A DNA stretch of 64,000 nt from the NCBI RefSeq assembly GCF_001274945.1, contig NZ_LILB01000001.1:971781-1035780 (forward strand), written 5' to 3'. The DNA is from Viridibacillus arvi (GTDB taxonomy: Bacteria; Bacillota; Bacilli; Bacillales_A; Planococcaceae). Both the position numbers and the translations under genes were made by a program. Position 1 is the stretch's first letter. Each line of letters opens with the position of its first letter. Below the pieces are notes generated by a model that saw only the letters and a list, made by a program, of their open reading frames with translations, was not told the DNA's origin and searched no databases. This document shows, one piece after another, positions 26,635-36,593 of this stretch.

Positions 26635-26938
26635 ACCCCACTTTCTAGATTACAACAATTACCAATACAATTTTTATCCGAACTAATCTAAATTAGACAA
26701 TTATTCCAAAACACCTTTATTTTGGTTAAAATAATTATTTTCAGAAATTATTTTTCATAGAAGATGATTTATAAAATCTATCATTTTAATCTGTTATCGT
26801 TAGACTTCTTTATGTACAAATTGTTCTAACTTTAGTCCATTCTAGCTTTTTCCAAGGGTTATTAGTTGTAGCATTTTTTTAGAGTGCTAGAATGGGGGTG
26901 TAACTCAAAGACATCAATTTTACTGGAGGTTAATAGAT
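26635..26938. other. Intergenic, divergent promoter region
   Basis: Holds the regulatory region of the ABC exporter (leftward) and butanediol dehydrogenase (rightward). Apart from the inverted repeat listed separately I see no gene or RNA. Confidence 0.4.
26837..26895 (+). promoter_or_regulatory. 10-bp inverted repeat upstream of butanediol dehydrogenase
   Basis: CCATTCTAGC (26837-26846) and GCTAGAATGG (26886-26895) are perfect inverted repeats 39 bases apart, the second 45 bases before the start codon. They could be operator half-sites for a looping or redox/acetoin-responsive regulator, or pair in RNA as a leader hairpin. Confidence 0.4.
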
Positions 26939-27988
26939 ATGAAAGCTGCAGTATGGTATGGAGAAAAAGATATTCGCATTGAGGAAAGAGAATTAAAAGC
27001 TCTTAAAGATAATGAGGTAACAGTACGTGTAGCATGGGCTGGTATTTGTGGTAGTGATTTGCATGAATATCAAGAGGGTCCTGTATTTGTTCCAACTAAA
27101 GAAAAAGACGGTTTAACTGGTGAAATTGCTCCTCTAATTATGGGACATGAATTTGCTGGCGTTATTGAAAAAGTTGGCGCTAATGTAACTAAATTTAAAG
27201 TTGGTGATCGTGTAGCGATTAACCCAACAATAACTCATGGTAACAAACCTGAAGATGTAGATGCTTACGATGGCTTTAGCTTCATCGGTTTACATGGCGA
27301 TGGTGGATTTACAACATTCGCAAATGCTCCTGAAAACAATGTTTACTTACTTCCAGAAACAATGACACTTGAAGATGGTGCTCTTGTTGAACCTACTGCT
27401 GTAGCAGTACAAGCTGTTAAAGAAGGTAATTTACGTTTCGGTGATACAGTAGCTATTTTCGGTGCTGGCCCAATCGGATTATTAACTGCTATCGCAGCAA
27501 AAGCAGCGGGTGCTAGTAAAATTATCGTGCTAGATTTATCTGAAACTCGCCTAGCAAAAGCGAAAGAACTTGGCGCTACTCATGTTATTAACTCTGGTGA
27601 AGTAAATGGTGTTGAAGCTATTCAAGCTATCGTTCCAGATGGTGTTGATGTATCATTTGAAGTAGCTGGTGTTGCTCCTACATTTAAACAAGCAATTGAT
27701 GCAACAAAAGCTCGTGGTACAATGGTAATCGTATCTATCTTTGCTCGCCCTATTGAATGGAATCCAATCCATTTAACAAATACAGGTGTGAAAATCACGT
27801 CAAGTATTGCTTACACACCAACATCATTCCAACAAACAGTAGACTTAATGGGTACTGGTCAATTAAAACCACAAGGCATTATCACGGACCGTATCCAATT
27901 GGATGACATCGTAGAAAAAGGCTTTGAAGCTTTAACAAACGATAAATCACAAGCTAAAATATTAGTAGAATTAAGCGGTGCAAAATAA
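26939..27988 (+). CDS. bdhA: 2,3-butanediol dehydrogenase
   Basis: 349 residues of the zinc medium-chain dehydrogenase family, closest in pattern to (R,R)-butanediol dehydrogenases, which interconvert acetoin and 2,3-butanediol with NAD(H). Catalytic zinc ligands are Cys in GICGSD, His-Glu in GHEFAG and Glu in LVEPTAV; the cofactor site is FGAGPIGL followed by an aspartate (LDLSE) that favours NAD. The loop that usually binds structural zinc through four cysteines has none here. It starts after CTGGAGG and ends at a strong terminator, so it is a single-gene unit. Confidence 0.85.
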   Translation: MKAAVWYGEKDIRIEERELKALKDNEVTVRVAWAGICGSDLHEYQEGPVFVPTKEKDGLTGEIAPLIMGHEFAGVIEKVGANVTKFKVGDRVAINPTITHGNKPEDVDAYDGFSFIGLHGDGGFTTFANAPENNVYLLPETMTLEDGALVEPTAVAVQAVKEGNLRFGDTVAIFGAGPIGLLTAIAAKAAGASKIIVLDLSETRLAKAKELGATHVINSGEVNGVEAIQAIVPDGVDVSFEVAGVAPTFKQAIDATKARGTMVIVSIFARPIEWNPIHLTNTGVKITSSIAYTPTSFQQTVDLMGTGQLKPQGIITDRIQLDDIVEKGFEALTNDKSQAKILVELSGAK

Positions 27989-28002
27989 GTCTAATATAAA
28001 TG

Positions 28003-28032
28003 AAAAGGCACTCGGTATATCGAGTGCCTTTT
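28003..28032 (+). terminator. Terminator of bdhA
   Basis: A 12-bp perfect stem AAAAGGCACTCG / CGAGTGCCTTTT with a six-base loop. Confidence 0.9.
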
Positions 28033-28113
28033 ACTTACTCTTATTATGAACTAATACTTCAACAGCTAAGAGACGAGAGCATTTTCTTAGCTGTTTCTCC
28101 TATTCAAATACAG

Positions 28114-28746
28114 TCACCATAGATTTAAATCCTCATCATTTTGAAGCTTCAAATTATATGGCATTAATATAAAACCAGTAACGATAATAGCAACATACAT
28201 TAAAACAATTTCCCACCAGTAGAAGTCAAAAAATGCATTGATCAATAAGACTAAGTTGGATAACAAGACTAATTGACTCATACGAATTCTTGATTTCCTT
28301 GTCTGATATTGCTCCTTCCCACAACTTGGACAACTCATTGCTCGATTGAGGGTGAACATCTTTTTAATCGAAACTCGCCAACTCCACTCTTCATGACAGT
28401 ACTCACAAACTGGTAACTCATATGGTTGAAAGAATTTAACCATACTAAAAATAATAACCCCCAGAATGACAAAAGGCAGTAATTCGATTAGCCAATCTAG
28501 CTGTAAGCCTGAATCTGCTTCAGCACCTGTAACAACTTTTTCATATCCACCGACATCTTGGAATAGTAGTATCGCAAAAAGAATTAGGACAGATGCACAT
28601 GCGACGAGTACGACAGGATACTGCCAATTAGAGCGCGACTTTTTATTTGGATTTTTCGCTTGTTCGAGTATTCTTTTTTTCACATCATTCTTTAAGTAAA
28701 TATGTTCCTTAAGCTCACGATCTAGATCATCCTTCAAACGATTCAT
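28114..28746 (-). CDS. Membrane protein with zinc-ribbon, candidate anti-sigma factor
   Basis: 210 residues from the ATG at 28746. Residues 1-35 are charged and cytosolic, followed by hydrophobic segments near 40-60 and 80-100, a cytosolic zinc-ribbon-like loop with CEYCHEEW and CPSCGKEQ, then two more hydrophobic segments near 155-200. The CxxC pattern resembles the TIGR04104 family. It overlaps the ECF sigma gene by 20 bases and the poly-G of that gene forms its ribosome site, so it is probably the sigma factor's membrane-bound inhibitor. That role is inferred from position, not from a known anti-sigma domain. Confidence 0.65.
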   Translation of the reverse strand: MNRLKDDLDRELKEHIYLKNDVKKRILEQAKNPNKKSRSNWQYPVVLVACASVLILFAILLFQDVGGYEKVVTGAEADSGLQLDWLIELLPFVILGVIIFSMVKFFQPYELPVCEYCHEEWSWRVSIKKMFTLNRAMSCPSCGKEQYQTRKSRIRMSQLVLLSNLVLLINAFFDFYWWEIVLMYVAIIVTGFILMPYNLKLQNDEDLNLW

Positions 28747-29254
28747 GTTGCCACCCCCCCCATTCATAACCTATTAATTGCTTATGTAATAATTTACGTG
28801 CCCTCTGCAATCTCGTACGAACCGTTGCCTCTGGGCAGTCTAAAATTCCTGCTATCTTCACTGTATTTAGTTCTTGATAATAATATAAAATGATAACTTC
28901 GCGGTACAATATCGGTAGCTGCAATAGCGCCTCAGTCACTCTCATACGGTCAGCTGCCTCTAAAACGAGATATTCTGGTGTTCTTCTATCACCCTTCCCC
29001 GTCATTTTATCCATTAAAGTTAGCCGTTTTCGTTTCCAACTTCGTAAATAATCATGACAGCGGTTGACTGTTATTTTCACTAAATATGTTTTTAAAGAAG
29101 CTTCACCTTTAAATTGACTTTGCTTTTTATAAAATGTTATAAAAACTTCTTGCACGATATCTTCGGCAGTTGTTAAATCCTTTACGTATAAGTAAGCAAC
29201 ACGTAATAAGTAATCACCATACTCTTCAATGATTTCTTCCAATTCTTTAGCCAA
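28727..29254 (-). CDS. ECF sigma factor
   Basis: About 175 residues, starting at a TTG (29254) seven bases after AAGGAGG. Region 2 (residues about 10-75) includes TTAEDIVQEVFITFYKK and LKTYLVKITVNRCHDYLRSW; region 4 (about 110-160) includes LPILYREVIILYYYQELN and a recognition helix ending ATVRTRLQRARKLL. It overlaps a membrane zinc-ribbon gene that is the likely anti-sigma. Its C-terminal codons contain a run of eight G. The regulon is unknown; SigV/SigW-type stress control is possible. Confidence 0.88.
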   Translation of the reverse strand: MAKELEEIIEEYGDYLLRVAYLYVKDLTTAEDIVQEVFITFYKKQSQFKGEASLKTYLVKITVNRCHDYLRSWKRKRLTLMDKMTGKGDRRTPEYLVLEAADRMRVTEALLQLPILYREVIILYYYQELNTVKIAGILDCPEATVRTRLQRARKLLHKQLIGYEWGGWQHESFEG

Positions 29255-29352
29255 TCCGCACCCTCCTTTCAAGCAACCACACTATAGACGTCGGTCGACT
29301 CATTTCCGATTCATTATTTTCAACAATATGTATACTTCTTTATTTAACCATA

Positions 29353-29382
29353 GAAAAAACCTCTGATTATTACAATCAGAGG
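29353..29382 (-). terminator. Terminator of hut locus A
   Basis: GCCTCTGATT / AATCAGAGG stem, followed on the minus strand by TTTTTTC, about 30 bases after the hutI stop. Confidence 0.85.
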
Positions 29383-29410
29383 CTCTTCCATAATAATTTT
29401 AAGCTCATTC

Positions 29411-30703
29411 TCAATCAGTAACGTTTTGTAATTCACTACATAACACGCCATTTTCAACAACAACTCGACCATTTTTAATGACCGTATGTGTATGATTCAT
29501 ACCATAGAAGTACTGCAGTTGCTGATAATTTGCAACATCTAGGATGAGTACATCTGCTTTTTTGCCCTCTTCTAGTGAGCCAATTTCATGCCCTCTATTA
29601 ATCGCATAAGCTGCATTGATAGTTGTGGCTGTTAATACTTCTTCCATTGTCATGCCCATATTCATACATGCTAAATTCATGATAAATGGCAGAGAGATTG
29701 TTGGCGAAGAGCCTGGATTAAAATCAGTTGAAATCGCTACTGGAACTCCTTCATCAATCATTAATCGTCCCCTAGCAGAATCTGCTTTTAAGAAGAATGC
29801 AGTCCCAGGCAATAATACCGCAACCGTACCTGCTTCAGCCATATCACGAATACCTTTATCAGATGCTACTAATAAATGCTCTGCTGAAATAGCTCCCACT
29901 TCAGCAGCAAGCTCAGCCCCTTCATATGGTTCGATTTCATCGGCGTGGATTTTAGGGATCAAACCATGTTCTTTCCCGGCTAATAAAATTTTGCGTGACT
30001 GCTCCGGCGTAAATACACCTTTTTCACAAAAGACATCATTAAACTCAGCAAGATTTCCTTCCGCTACTTTCGGAATCATTTCATTTATTATGATGTCTAC
30101 AAATGCATCCGGATTGTTTTTATATTCAGCTGGAACTGCATGTGCACCCATAAAGGTACTCACAACATCTACTTCATGATTTTCTTGAAGTTTTTTCGCT
30201 ACTTGAAGTTGCTTTTCCTCTGTAGACCAATCTAAGCCATAGCCACTTTTTGACTCAACAGTTGTAATGCCATGTTTCAAAAAATCATTGAGATGTTCAT
30301 ATGTTTTTTCATAAAGATGTTCAAATGATGCTTCTCGTGTCTTTTTCGTCGTAGCATGTATTCCTCCACCTGCATTCATAATGTCCATATAGGTTGCACC
30401 GTTTAGACGCATTTGGAATTCATTTTCTCGAGTACCACCAAAGACTAGATGTGTATGTGCATCCACTAAACCGGGCATAACCACTTTACCAGAGGCATCA
30501 ATTATATTCGCTTGCGATACTAAATCTGGATAATGTGCTCTTAAAGATGCTTTTGTACCCGTTGCTATAATAAGATCTCCACTTATTAATACACTACCAT
30601 TATCGATAATTTGTAGATTGCTCATTTCTTCTTTTGTCCGAGCTTTTTTCATAGTTCCTTGTAAAGTAATTAATTGATTTGCATTTTCAATGAGTAAAAT
30701 CAT
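29411..30703 (-). CDS. hutI: Imidazolonepropionase, canonical copy
   Basis: 430 residues; opens the ring of 4-imidazolone-5-propionate to give N-formimino-glutamate, third step of histidine breakdown. Metal ligands His83 and His85 (HTH), the later histidines and Asp327 are present. The substrate-contact features of known enzymes are all here: GGGIHATTKKTRE near 112, HADE with Glu256 and NPGS at 329-332. It is last in locus A (yjiH-hutU-hutI), six bases after hutU, whose final codons carry its AGGGTGA site. Compare the diverged paralogue at 40697-41965. Confidence 0.92.
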   Translation of the reverse strand: MILLIENANQLITLQGTMKKARTKEEMSNLQIIDNGSVLISGDLIIATGTKASLRAHYPDLVSQANIIDASGKVVMPGLVDAHTHLVFGGTRENEFQMRLNGATYMDIMNAGGGIHATTKKTREASFEHLYEKTYEHLNDFLKHGITTVESKSGYGLDWSTEEKQLQVAKKLQENHEVDVVSTFMGAHAVPAEYKNNPDAFVDIIINEMIPKVAEGNLAEFNDVFCEKGVFTPEQSRKILLAGKEHGLIPKIHADEIEPYEGAELAAEVGAISAEHLLVASDKGIRDMAEAGTVAVLLPGTAFFLKADSARGRLMIDEGVPVAISTDFNPGSSPTISLPFIMNLACMNMGMTMEEVLTATTINAAYAINRGHEIGSLEEGKKADVLILDVANYQQLQYFYGMNHTHTVIKNGRVVVENGVLCSELQNVTD

Positions 30704-30709
30704 CTGTGA

Positions 30710-32383
30710 TCACCCTTCTGTTTTTAACATTGGCATTTGCACATTCTTCTCTTGTGCAGTTTTGATAGCGATGTCATAACCCGCATCCGCATGACGAACA
30801 ATGCCCATTCCAGGGTCTGATATTAATACACGATTAATCTTTTCTGAAGCCATTTCTGTTCCGTCTGCTACAAGCACTTGCCCAGCATGTTGTGAATAAC
30901 CCATTCCTACTCCGCCACCGTGGTGGACACTTACCCAACTTGCTCCACCTGCAGTATTAACTAAAGCGTTTAAGATTGGCCAATCTGATACTGCATCTGA
31001 ACCGTCTTTCATACCCTCTGTTTCACGGTTAGGGGATGCAACTGAACCTGAATCTAAATGATCACGACCGAATACGATTGGTGCCTTTAACTCACCCGAT
31101 GCAACCATTTCGTTTACTTTCAAAGCAAAACGATGACGGTCTCCATATCCTAACCAACAAATGCGAGCAGGTAAACCTTGCCATTTGACCATTTTCTGTG
31201 CCATATCAATCCAGTTCACAAGACCTTCATCATCTGCAAACATTTCTTTTGCAAGGGCATCTGTTTTGTAAATATCTTCAGGATCACCTGAAAGTGCTGC
31301 CCATCGGAATGGTCCTTTTCCCACGCAGAATAGTGGTCGAATGTATGCTGGAACAAAGCCTGGGAAATCAAAGGCATTTTCGACACCCATTTCTTGAGCG
31401 TATTTACGTATATTATTTCCGTAGTCAAATACTTCTGCTCCCGCAGTTTGGAAATCGAGCATGGCTTGCACATGATCAGCCATCGCTTGTTTTGCTTTTT
31501 GTTCATACATTTTCGGATCACTTTTTCGCAACTGAAGTGCTTCTTCAAGTGTCATCTTGTTCGGAATATAGCCATTTAATGGGTCATGAGCACTTGTTTG
31601 ATCCGTTACAAAATCAGGAACAATCCCACGTTCAAAAATTTCACGATAGACATCTGCACAGTTACCGACAAGGCCGATGGAAGCAGGTTCATTTTTGTCT
31701 TGTAGCTGTTTAGCCAATTTCAGTGCTTCATCTAAATCTTCTGCTAGATAGTCACAATACCCTTCCTTGATTTTACGTTCGATACGTTTCTTATCGACTT
31801 CGACAACTAATATAACAGCTCCAGCCATTTTACCAGCTAGCGGTTGAGCTCCACTCATACCACCCATGCCACCAGTTAAGATCAATTTTCCCTTTAAATC
31901 TGCTGAGCCAAATACTTTTTTACCCGCTTCCACAAAGCTTAAATATGTGCCTTGTAAAATACCTTGTGCACCAATATAGATCCAACTTCCAGCCGTCATT
32001 TGTCCATACATCATTAAATCTTTATCTTCTAATTCATAAAAGTGATCCCAATTTGCCCACGCTGGAACGAGGTTTGAATTTGCGATTAATACACGTGGTG
32101 AATGCTCATATGTGCGGAATACTGCGACAGGTTTCCCTGATTGCACAAGTAAAGTTTCATCATTTTCTAGCTTTTTCAATGACTCAATAATTTGTGCGTA
32201 GCTTTCCCAATTACGAGCAGCTTTCCCGATTCCCCCATAAACAACAAGTTCATCTGGATTTTCAGCAACCTCTGGATCCAAATTATTCATCAACATACGC
32301 ATAGCCGCCTCTTGCGTCCAACCTTTACAAGTTAATTCACTACCTGTTGGTGCTTTAATATTTTGCATAACGTTTTCCATCAT
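30710..32383 (-). CDS. hutU: Urocanate hydratase, canonical copy
   Basis: 557 residues; adds water to urocanate using tightly bound NAD as electrophile. Canonical motifs are all visible: [19 protein letters not shown] at 171-189, [12 protein letters not shown] at 261-272, [11 protein letters not shown] with the active-site Cys409, [19 protein letters not shown] from 439 and the [11 protein letters not shown] motif from 487. It lies twelve bases after yjiH and six before hutI. No hutH lies in this locus; the only ammonia-lyase in the window is the unusual one at 36594. Confidence 0.93.
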   Translation of the reverse strand: MMENVMQNIKAPTGSELTCKGWTQEAAMRMLMNNLDPEVAENPDELVVYGGIGKAARNWESYAQIIESLKKLENDETLLVQSGKPVAVFRTYEHSPRVLIANSNLVPAWANWDHFYELEDKDLMMYGQMTAGSWIYIGAQGILQGTYLSFVEAGKKVFGSADLKGKLILTGGMGGMSGAQPLAGKMAGAVILVVEVDKKRIERKIKEGYCDYLAEDLDEALKLAKQLQDKNEPASIGLVGNCADVYREIFERGIVPDFVTDQTSAHDPLNGYIPNKMTLEEALQLRKSDPKMYEQKAKQAMADHVQAMLDFQTAGAEVFDYGNNIRKYAQEMGVENAFDFPGFVPAYIRPLFCVGKGPFRWAALSGDPEDIYKTDALAKEMFADDEGLVNWIDMAQKMVKWQGLPARICWLGYGDRHRFALKVNEMVASGELKAPIVFGRDHLDSGSVASPNRETEGMKDGSDAVSDWPILNALVNTAGGASWVSVHHGGGVGMGYSQHAGQVLVADGTEMASEKINRVLISDPGMGIVRHADAGYDIAIKTAQEKNVQMPMLKTEG

Positions 32384-32395
32384 GACACGCTCCTT

Positions 32396-33727
32396 TTAAA
32401 ATAGTAAAAATGCGATTGGTGTTACTAAAATTAGTGTTAAAACAACACGTTGGAACCAAATTATAATTAGTTGACGTATCGTTAAAGGAATATCAGTTGA
32501 AATGATTACAGGAATTACTGCTGAGAAAAACAAAATAGCGGAAATAGACACAACGGCTACTATAAATTTGGTAATTACCGTTGCTTTCACGACTAATAAT
32601 GCGGGTAAGAAAATCTCTGCTATTGAAACCGCTAAAGCTTTTGCAGTCAACATAGGCTCTGGTAATTGCAAAATCCATGTGAATGGTACAAAAATATAAG
32701 CAACCCAATCAAAAATGGGTGTATACATTGCTAATATAAGACCTAGTAATCCAATTGAAAGAATGGAAGGTAAAACACTCATTGTCATCAACAGACCTTC
32801 TTTTAAATGCTGTAAAAGGTTCTTTAAAAATGGTGGATTATGCTTCACTGCTTGCATTGCTTCAGTCCACGCAGTTAATAGTCTTTTTTCAGTTACAATC
32901 ACTTCTGGATCGCCTTGCTCTACAATATACTCATCTTTTAACTTTCCAAGTGGCCATATTCTAGCTGTAATTGCCGTGACCATAAAAGTAATAATGAGTG
33001 ATACCCAGAAAAACGAAGTCAAATAGGCCATTAAATCTAGCGTATTCGCTACAACAACCATGAATGTTACCGAAACAGTTGAGAAACCGGTTGCAATAAT
33101 GGCCGCTTCACGAATCGTATATTTCCCTTGTTTGAATACACGATTGGTTAGTAATAAACCAACAGAATAACTACCAACAAATGATGCCACTGCATCAACT
33201 GCAGAACGACCAGGTGTTCTGAAAATCGGACGCATAATCGGTTGCATGAATACCCCAATAAATTCAAGCAATCCATAACTGACTAACAATGCTAAGAAGA
33301 TAGCTCCAATCGGAATAAGTACTCCTACAGGTTTTATCAACTTCTCCATTAAAAAAGGCCCTACACTTGGGTCAAACAGCCAATCTGGCCCTATCCCAGA
33401 TATAAGTAATAAACCAATGCCTAAACCAATTACCTTAAAAACTGACATCACAATATTGACGATATCCTTATTCCATGTTTTTGTGATAAATGGATATGCA
33501 GCACCACAAACTAGCATTATTATGATATAGACAGTTACAAAAGTTGCTGCATTTGTCGATATCCAGCTAACAATATGATCTAGTAAAATAGAAGATTTTT
33601 CGTTGTATGTAAAAGTAACAAAGAAGCTAAAAATACCGATCAAACTGCAGATTACAAATTAAAAAACTGACATAAAATCTGTTTTTGAACTCTTTACAGT
33701 CAACTCATTTTCTCGTATGTCCTCCAT
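32396..33727 (-). pseudogene. YjiH-family membrane protein with a premature stop at codon 23
   Basis: From the ATG at 33727, which follows GGGGAGG, the frame reads 22 codons (MEDIRENELTVK to SVF) and meets TAA at 33661-33659. The same frame then continues to 32396 as a full YjiH/nucleoside-recognition-gate membrane protein of about 10 helices. Aligned with the intact paralogue at 41981-43318, the TAA sits where that protein has a lysine (AAA), so one base change explains it. The next in-frame start (about 33643) lacks a clean ribosome site and would cut the first helix. It lies upstream of hutU and is presumably a hut-linked transporter or transport accessory, now impaired or rescued by readthrough. 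Confidence 0.7.
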
Positions 33728-33794
33728 TTCAACTACCTCCCCTTTTTATAATTTTAAAATTCTGACCATTAAATATATATGGAAAAAAGTTTTA

Positions 33795-33861
33795 AAAAAG
33801 AGGAATTATTTTGGATTACATGGAATTATATTAGATTAAATAGGGAATTATTTTATATTTA
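33795..33861 (-). promoter_or_regulatory. Triple-repeat operator upstream of locus A
   Basis: Three AT-rich units starting GGAATTATTTT at 33802, GGAATTATATTAGATT at 33822 and GGAATTATTTTATATT at 33844 (spacing 20 and 22 bases). The whole 67-bp block recurs with few differences at 49772-49838, upstream of the AraC-type regulator gene. Spacing near two helical turns fits tandem binding of that regulator on one DNA face. Confidence 0.6.
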
Positions 33862-34061
33862 TCATTAATATCGTGTAATGCATAAAAAATCACACTATAT
33901 ATTAAATAGCAAATACGATCATTAGATGATTAATAAAAAAACATTATGTAAATATCCCGTTAGTTATATGAATTCAACTGTTTTTTAGTTATTAAAATTA
34001 AAGAGCGCAAAAAGCTTATTATTTATATAACTTGCTATTTATTAGATATAAAACAAGAAAA

Positions 34062-34107
34062 AAAGAGTACTCCAAAATGTCAGATATATGACATTAGTAT
34101 ACTCTTT
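34062..34107 (-). terminator. Terminator of locus B
   Basis: Outer stem AAAGAGTA / TACTCTTT and inner stem AATGTCA / TGACATT, with a T-run on the minus strand, about 30 bases after the DUF3100 stop. Confidence 0.7.
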
Positions 34108-34138
34108 AGAATTATACCTTTATTTGAATGTTCAGAAT

Positions 34139-35308
34139 TTATAAGGTGTTGATTAGTATAGAAGATATAACAACAGAACCGATTGTAACTGTTGTGAATC
34201 CTCCGACTAACATTGGAGTTAATACCTCATTGAATATTTGTTCTTGTTCTTCCTCATTTCTTCCGATACTCCGTCCTACTTCTTCGCAGATAATATAATC
34301 ACCTGGAAAACCAAATGTAGAAGTTAAGGCGACTGGAATGGCTTTATTAGGATCCCATTTGAAAATTTTCGCTCCAATAAATCCACCTACAATTATACCT
34401 ATCACACCAATTATTAAAATAGCTGCTACTGCTGGCAAGTAATCTACAAACATACTAAACGTAATATCATTGCTCATAGCAATAACCATTACAATTATCC
34501 CTGCCATACCAACTGTAAAACTGTTTGAACGCTCCATGATTCGATCTGGGAAAACCTTAACAAGTCTTCCTAGAATACCTATTGATAATGCCCATAAGCT
34601 GTAAGGTATTCCTGTCATTTTAGCTAGGGCAACGGCTAATGCTCCACCTACAAACAACATAAATAATAACACTAAATTAGAAAGGTACTTTTTAGGAATG
34701 ATTAATTTCATTTCATTTTCTTCATCAAATTTTTCAGTATTAGTCGAGATAAAAGTTCCATCTTCAATTTTCCCGCGTATTTTCAAAGCATGTTTTCGTA
34801 GTAATAACGAGGCAATTGGCATGCCTATTAATGATTGAAATGCCAATATTAAAGCTGGAATAGTTAAAAGACTAACAAATCCCAATTCTTTTAACCCTTC
34901 AGAAGTTATCAATACTGCCATTATGCCTCCATTTAATGGTCCAACTCCTGCAACCGCTGTTTCATAGTCAAATAGAAATGTGACTATACCAAGAATTAAT
35001 GTAGTCGCAATGATCATTCCAATGATAGCTATAATTACTGCTTGCCACTGTGATTTAATCATTTTCAGCGGTATTAATGTACCCATATGCACTAATATTG
35101 GTGCGGTACCCAAAACAGCACCTACAGATAAAAAAGAAGAATTAATAATTAAATCTTTTGGAAAAATCCCTGTCCAAAGCAAGACTAAATAACCAACCAT
35201 AGCTACAAAAAGCATTGGTACTCTTGCCTTTGTGATAATTGATATTACTTCACCTAAAGCTATTAATCCCAATATAAACATACTAGCGATTACTGGATCA
35301 GATAACAT
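34139..35308 (-). CDS. DUF3100 membrane protein
   Basis: 389 residues with about ten hydrophobic segments, split by a charged loop near 175-200 (KIRGKIEDGTFISTNTEKFDEE). It matches the DUF3100 family, predicted transporters that are often next to M20 amidohydrolase genes. Here it is the last gene of locus B, 35 bases after an M20 gene. That position suggests it imports or exports an amidated or dipeptide form of the substrate. It starts after AAGGAGG. No member has been functionally characterised to my knowledge. Confidence 0.8.
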   Translation of the reverse strand: MLSDPVIASMFILGLIALGEVISIITKARVPMLFVAMVGYLVLLWTGIFPKDLIINSSFLSVGAVLGTAPILVHMGTLIPLKMIKSQWQAVIIAIIGMIIATTLILGIVTFLFDYETAVAGVGPLNGGIMAVLITSEGLKELGFVSLLTIPALILAFQSLIGMPIASLLLRKHALKIRGKIEDGTFISTNTEKFDEENEMKLIIPKKYLSNLVLLFMLFVGGALAVALAKMTGIPYSLWALSIGILGRLVKVFPDRIMERSNSFTVGMAGIIVMVIAMSNDITFSMFVDYLPAVAAILIIGVIGIIVGGFIGAKIFKWDPNKAIPVALTSTFGFPGDYIICEEVGRSIGRNEEEQEQIFNEVLTPMLVGGFTTVTIGSVVISSILINTL

Positions 35309-35343
35309 TAATGTCCTCCTTTTTATAATTAGGATATTAAAAA

Positions 35344-36522
35344 TTACATATTAAATTTCTTAGCCGTATGAACAAAAACATTAACACCAATCTCTAAGGC
35401 ATCTTCATTTATTTGAAACTTTGGATGATGGTGTGGGTAATTCAAAGTTTCATCTTCAAAACCTGCTCCAATTCCAAGAAATACACCTGGTGCTTTTGAT
35501 AAGAAAGCAGAGAAATCCTCTCCCCCCATAATTGGCGACACATGAAGTAAATAATTTGCTCCCATTTCTTTCTTAACCACTTCTTCAATAGTAGCAATAA
35601 TTTGCTCATCGTTATAAACAGAGTCATATCCATACGTAAATTCCAAATTATAATCTGCTTCATGAGACGCTACGATATTTTTGACATTCACTTCAATCTG
35701 TCTTGCTATTTCCTCTCGGACACTTTGAGAGTAAGTTCGAATCCCGCCTCCGATTACAATTCTTTCTGGAATAATATTCTTAGCTGCTCCTCCATTAAAT
35801 TCCGTTACTGCTAAAACTGCTTGTTCTTTTGCAGCAATCTTTTGAGGGATAATTTGATGCAAACTACTCACAATTTGTGAACCTATTAATATAGGATTAA
35901 TGGAGTCTTCAGGCTGTGAGGAATGACCTCCTTTACCGATAACATCAATTTCAAATGTATCAGAATTTGCTGTAAAATAACCTGGGCAAAATCCAATTTT
36001 CCCAGTTGGTATCATGCTAAAAACGTGTAAGCCTAAAATTTCATCAACACCATCCATTACATTTGCTGCTACCATTTCACTCGCACCACCAGGGAATACT
36101 TCCTCAGCATGCTGAAAAATGAAACGAATCTCACCTTTAATTTTATGCTGTTGCTTTGATAGTATTTTTGCTGCTCCGAGTAGAATGGCCGTATGTGCAT
36201 CATGTCCACAAGCATGCATAACATCAGGAACTTTTGAAGCAAATGGAAGATCCACTTCCTCTTGAATAGGTAGTGCATCTATATCAGCTCTAAATGCGAG
36301 CACTTTTCCAGGTTCATTTCCTACTAGGCGCGCGACGATACTTGTTTTAGTAGGTTTAGAAAGTTCAAGATTTGGAAAAGTTGATAAAGTTTTATATATA
36401 AAAGCTGATGTTTCATATTCGTTAAAAGATAACTCCGGGTTTTCATGTAAATGCTGTCTCCATGAAATAACATCATTCATTACTTGTTGAATTTCTGCAC
36501 TTTGTTCTTGTATCTTACTCAT
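35344..36522 (-). CDS. M20 family amidohydrolase (hippurate hydrolase/AbgB-like)
   Basis: 392 residues from the ATG at 36522. M20D pattern: DIDALPIQEE near 73, HACGHDAHTAILLG near 100 and HAEEVFPGGA near 133 (metal ligands and catalytic Glu), then a dimerisation domain and a final metal-binding histidine in the PHHHPKFQ region. Such enzymes cleave N-acyl amino acids or short peptides in the cytosol. It sits between hutH and DUF3100, so the likely substrate is an N-acyl- or aminoacyl-histidine analogue that feeds the ammonia-lyase. Alternatively it may act on a later intermediate such as a formimino or carbamoyl compound, because no hutG is present. Confidence 0.85.
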   Translation of the reverse strand: MSKIQEQSAEIQQVMNDVISWRQHLHENPELSFNEYETSAFIYKTLSTFPNLELSKPTKTSIVARLVGNEPGKVLAFRADIDALPIQEEVDLPFASKVPDVMHACGHDAHTAILLGAAKILSKQQHKIKGEIRFIFQHAEEVFPGGASEMVAANVMDGVDEILGLHVFSMIPTGKIGFCPGYFTANSDTFEIDVIGKGGHSSQPEDSINPILIGSQIVSSLHQIIPQKIAAKEQAVLAVTEFNGGAAKNIIPERIVIGGGIRTYSQSVREEIARQIEVNVKNIVASHEADYNLEFTYGYDSVYNDEQIIATIEEVVKKEMGANYLLHVSPIMGGEDFSAFLSKAPGVFLGIGAGFEDETLNYPHHHPKFQINEDALEIGVNVFVHTAKKFNM

Positions 36523-36558
36523 TATTCCACCCATTTCTTTTTATTTTTTTTTAAAAGA

Positions 36559-36583
36559 ATAGGATGAGAATATCTCATCCTAT
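36559..36583 (-). terminator. Internal hairpin after hutH
   Basis: ATAGGATGAG / CTCATCCTAT with a short loop and TTCTTTTAAAAAAA after it on the minus strand. It lies between hutH and the M20 gene and may reduce expression of the last two genes. Confidence 0.65.
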
Positions 36584-36593
36584 CACTCATTAA

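Noticed and set aside
29616-30179. A 187-codon plus-strand frame inside hutI
   Set aside because: It is antisense to a well-supported hutI gene, and its composition is what the opposite strand of that gene would give.
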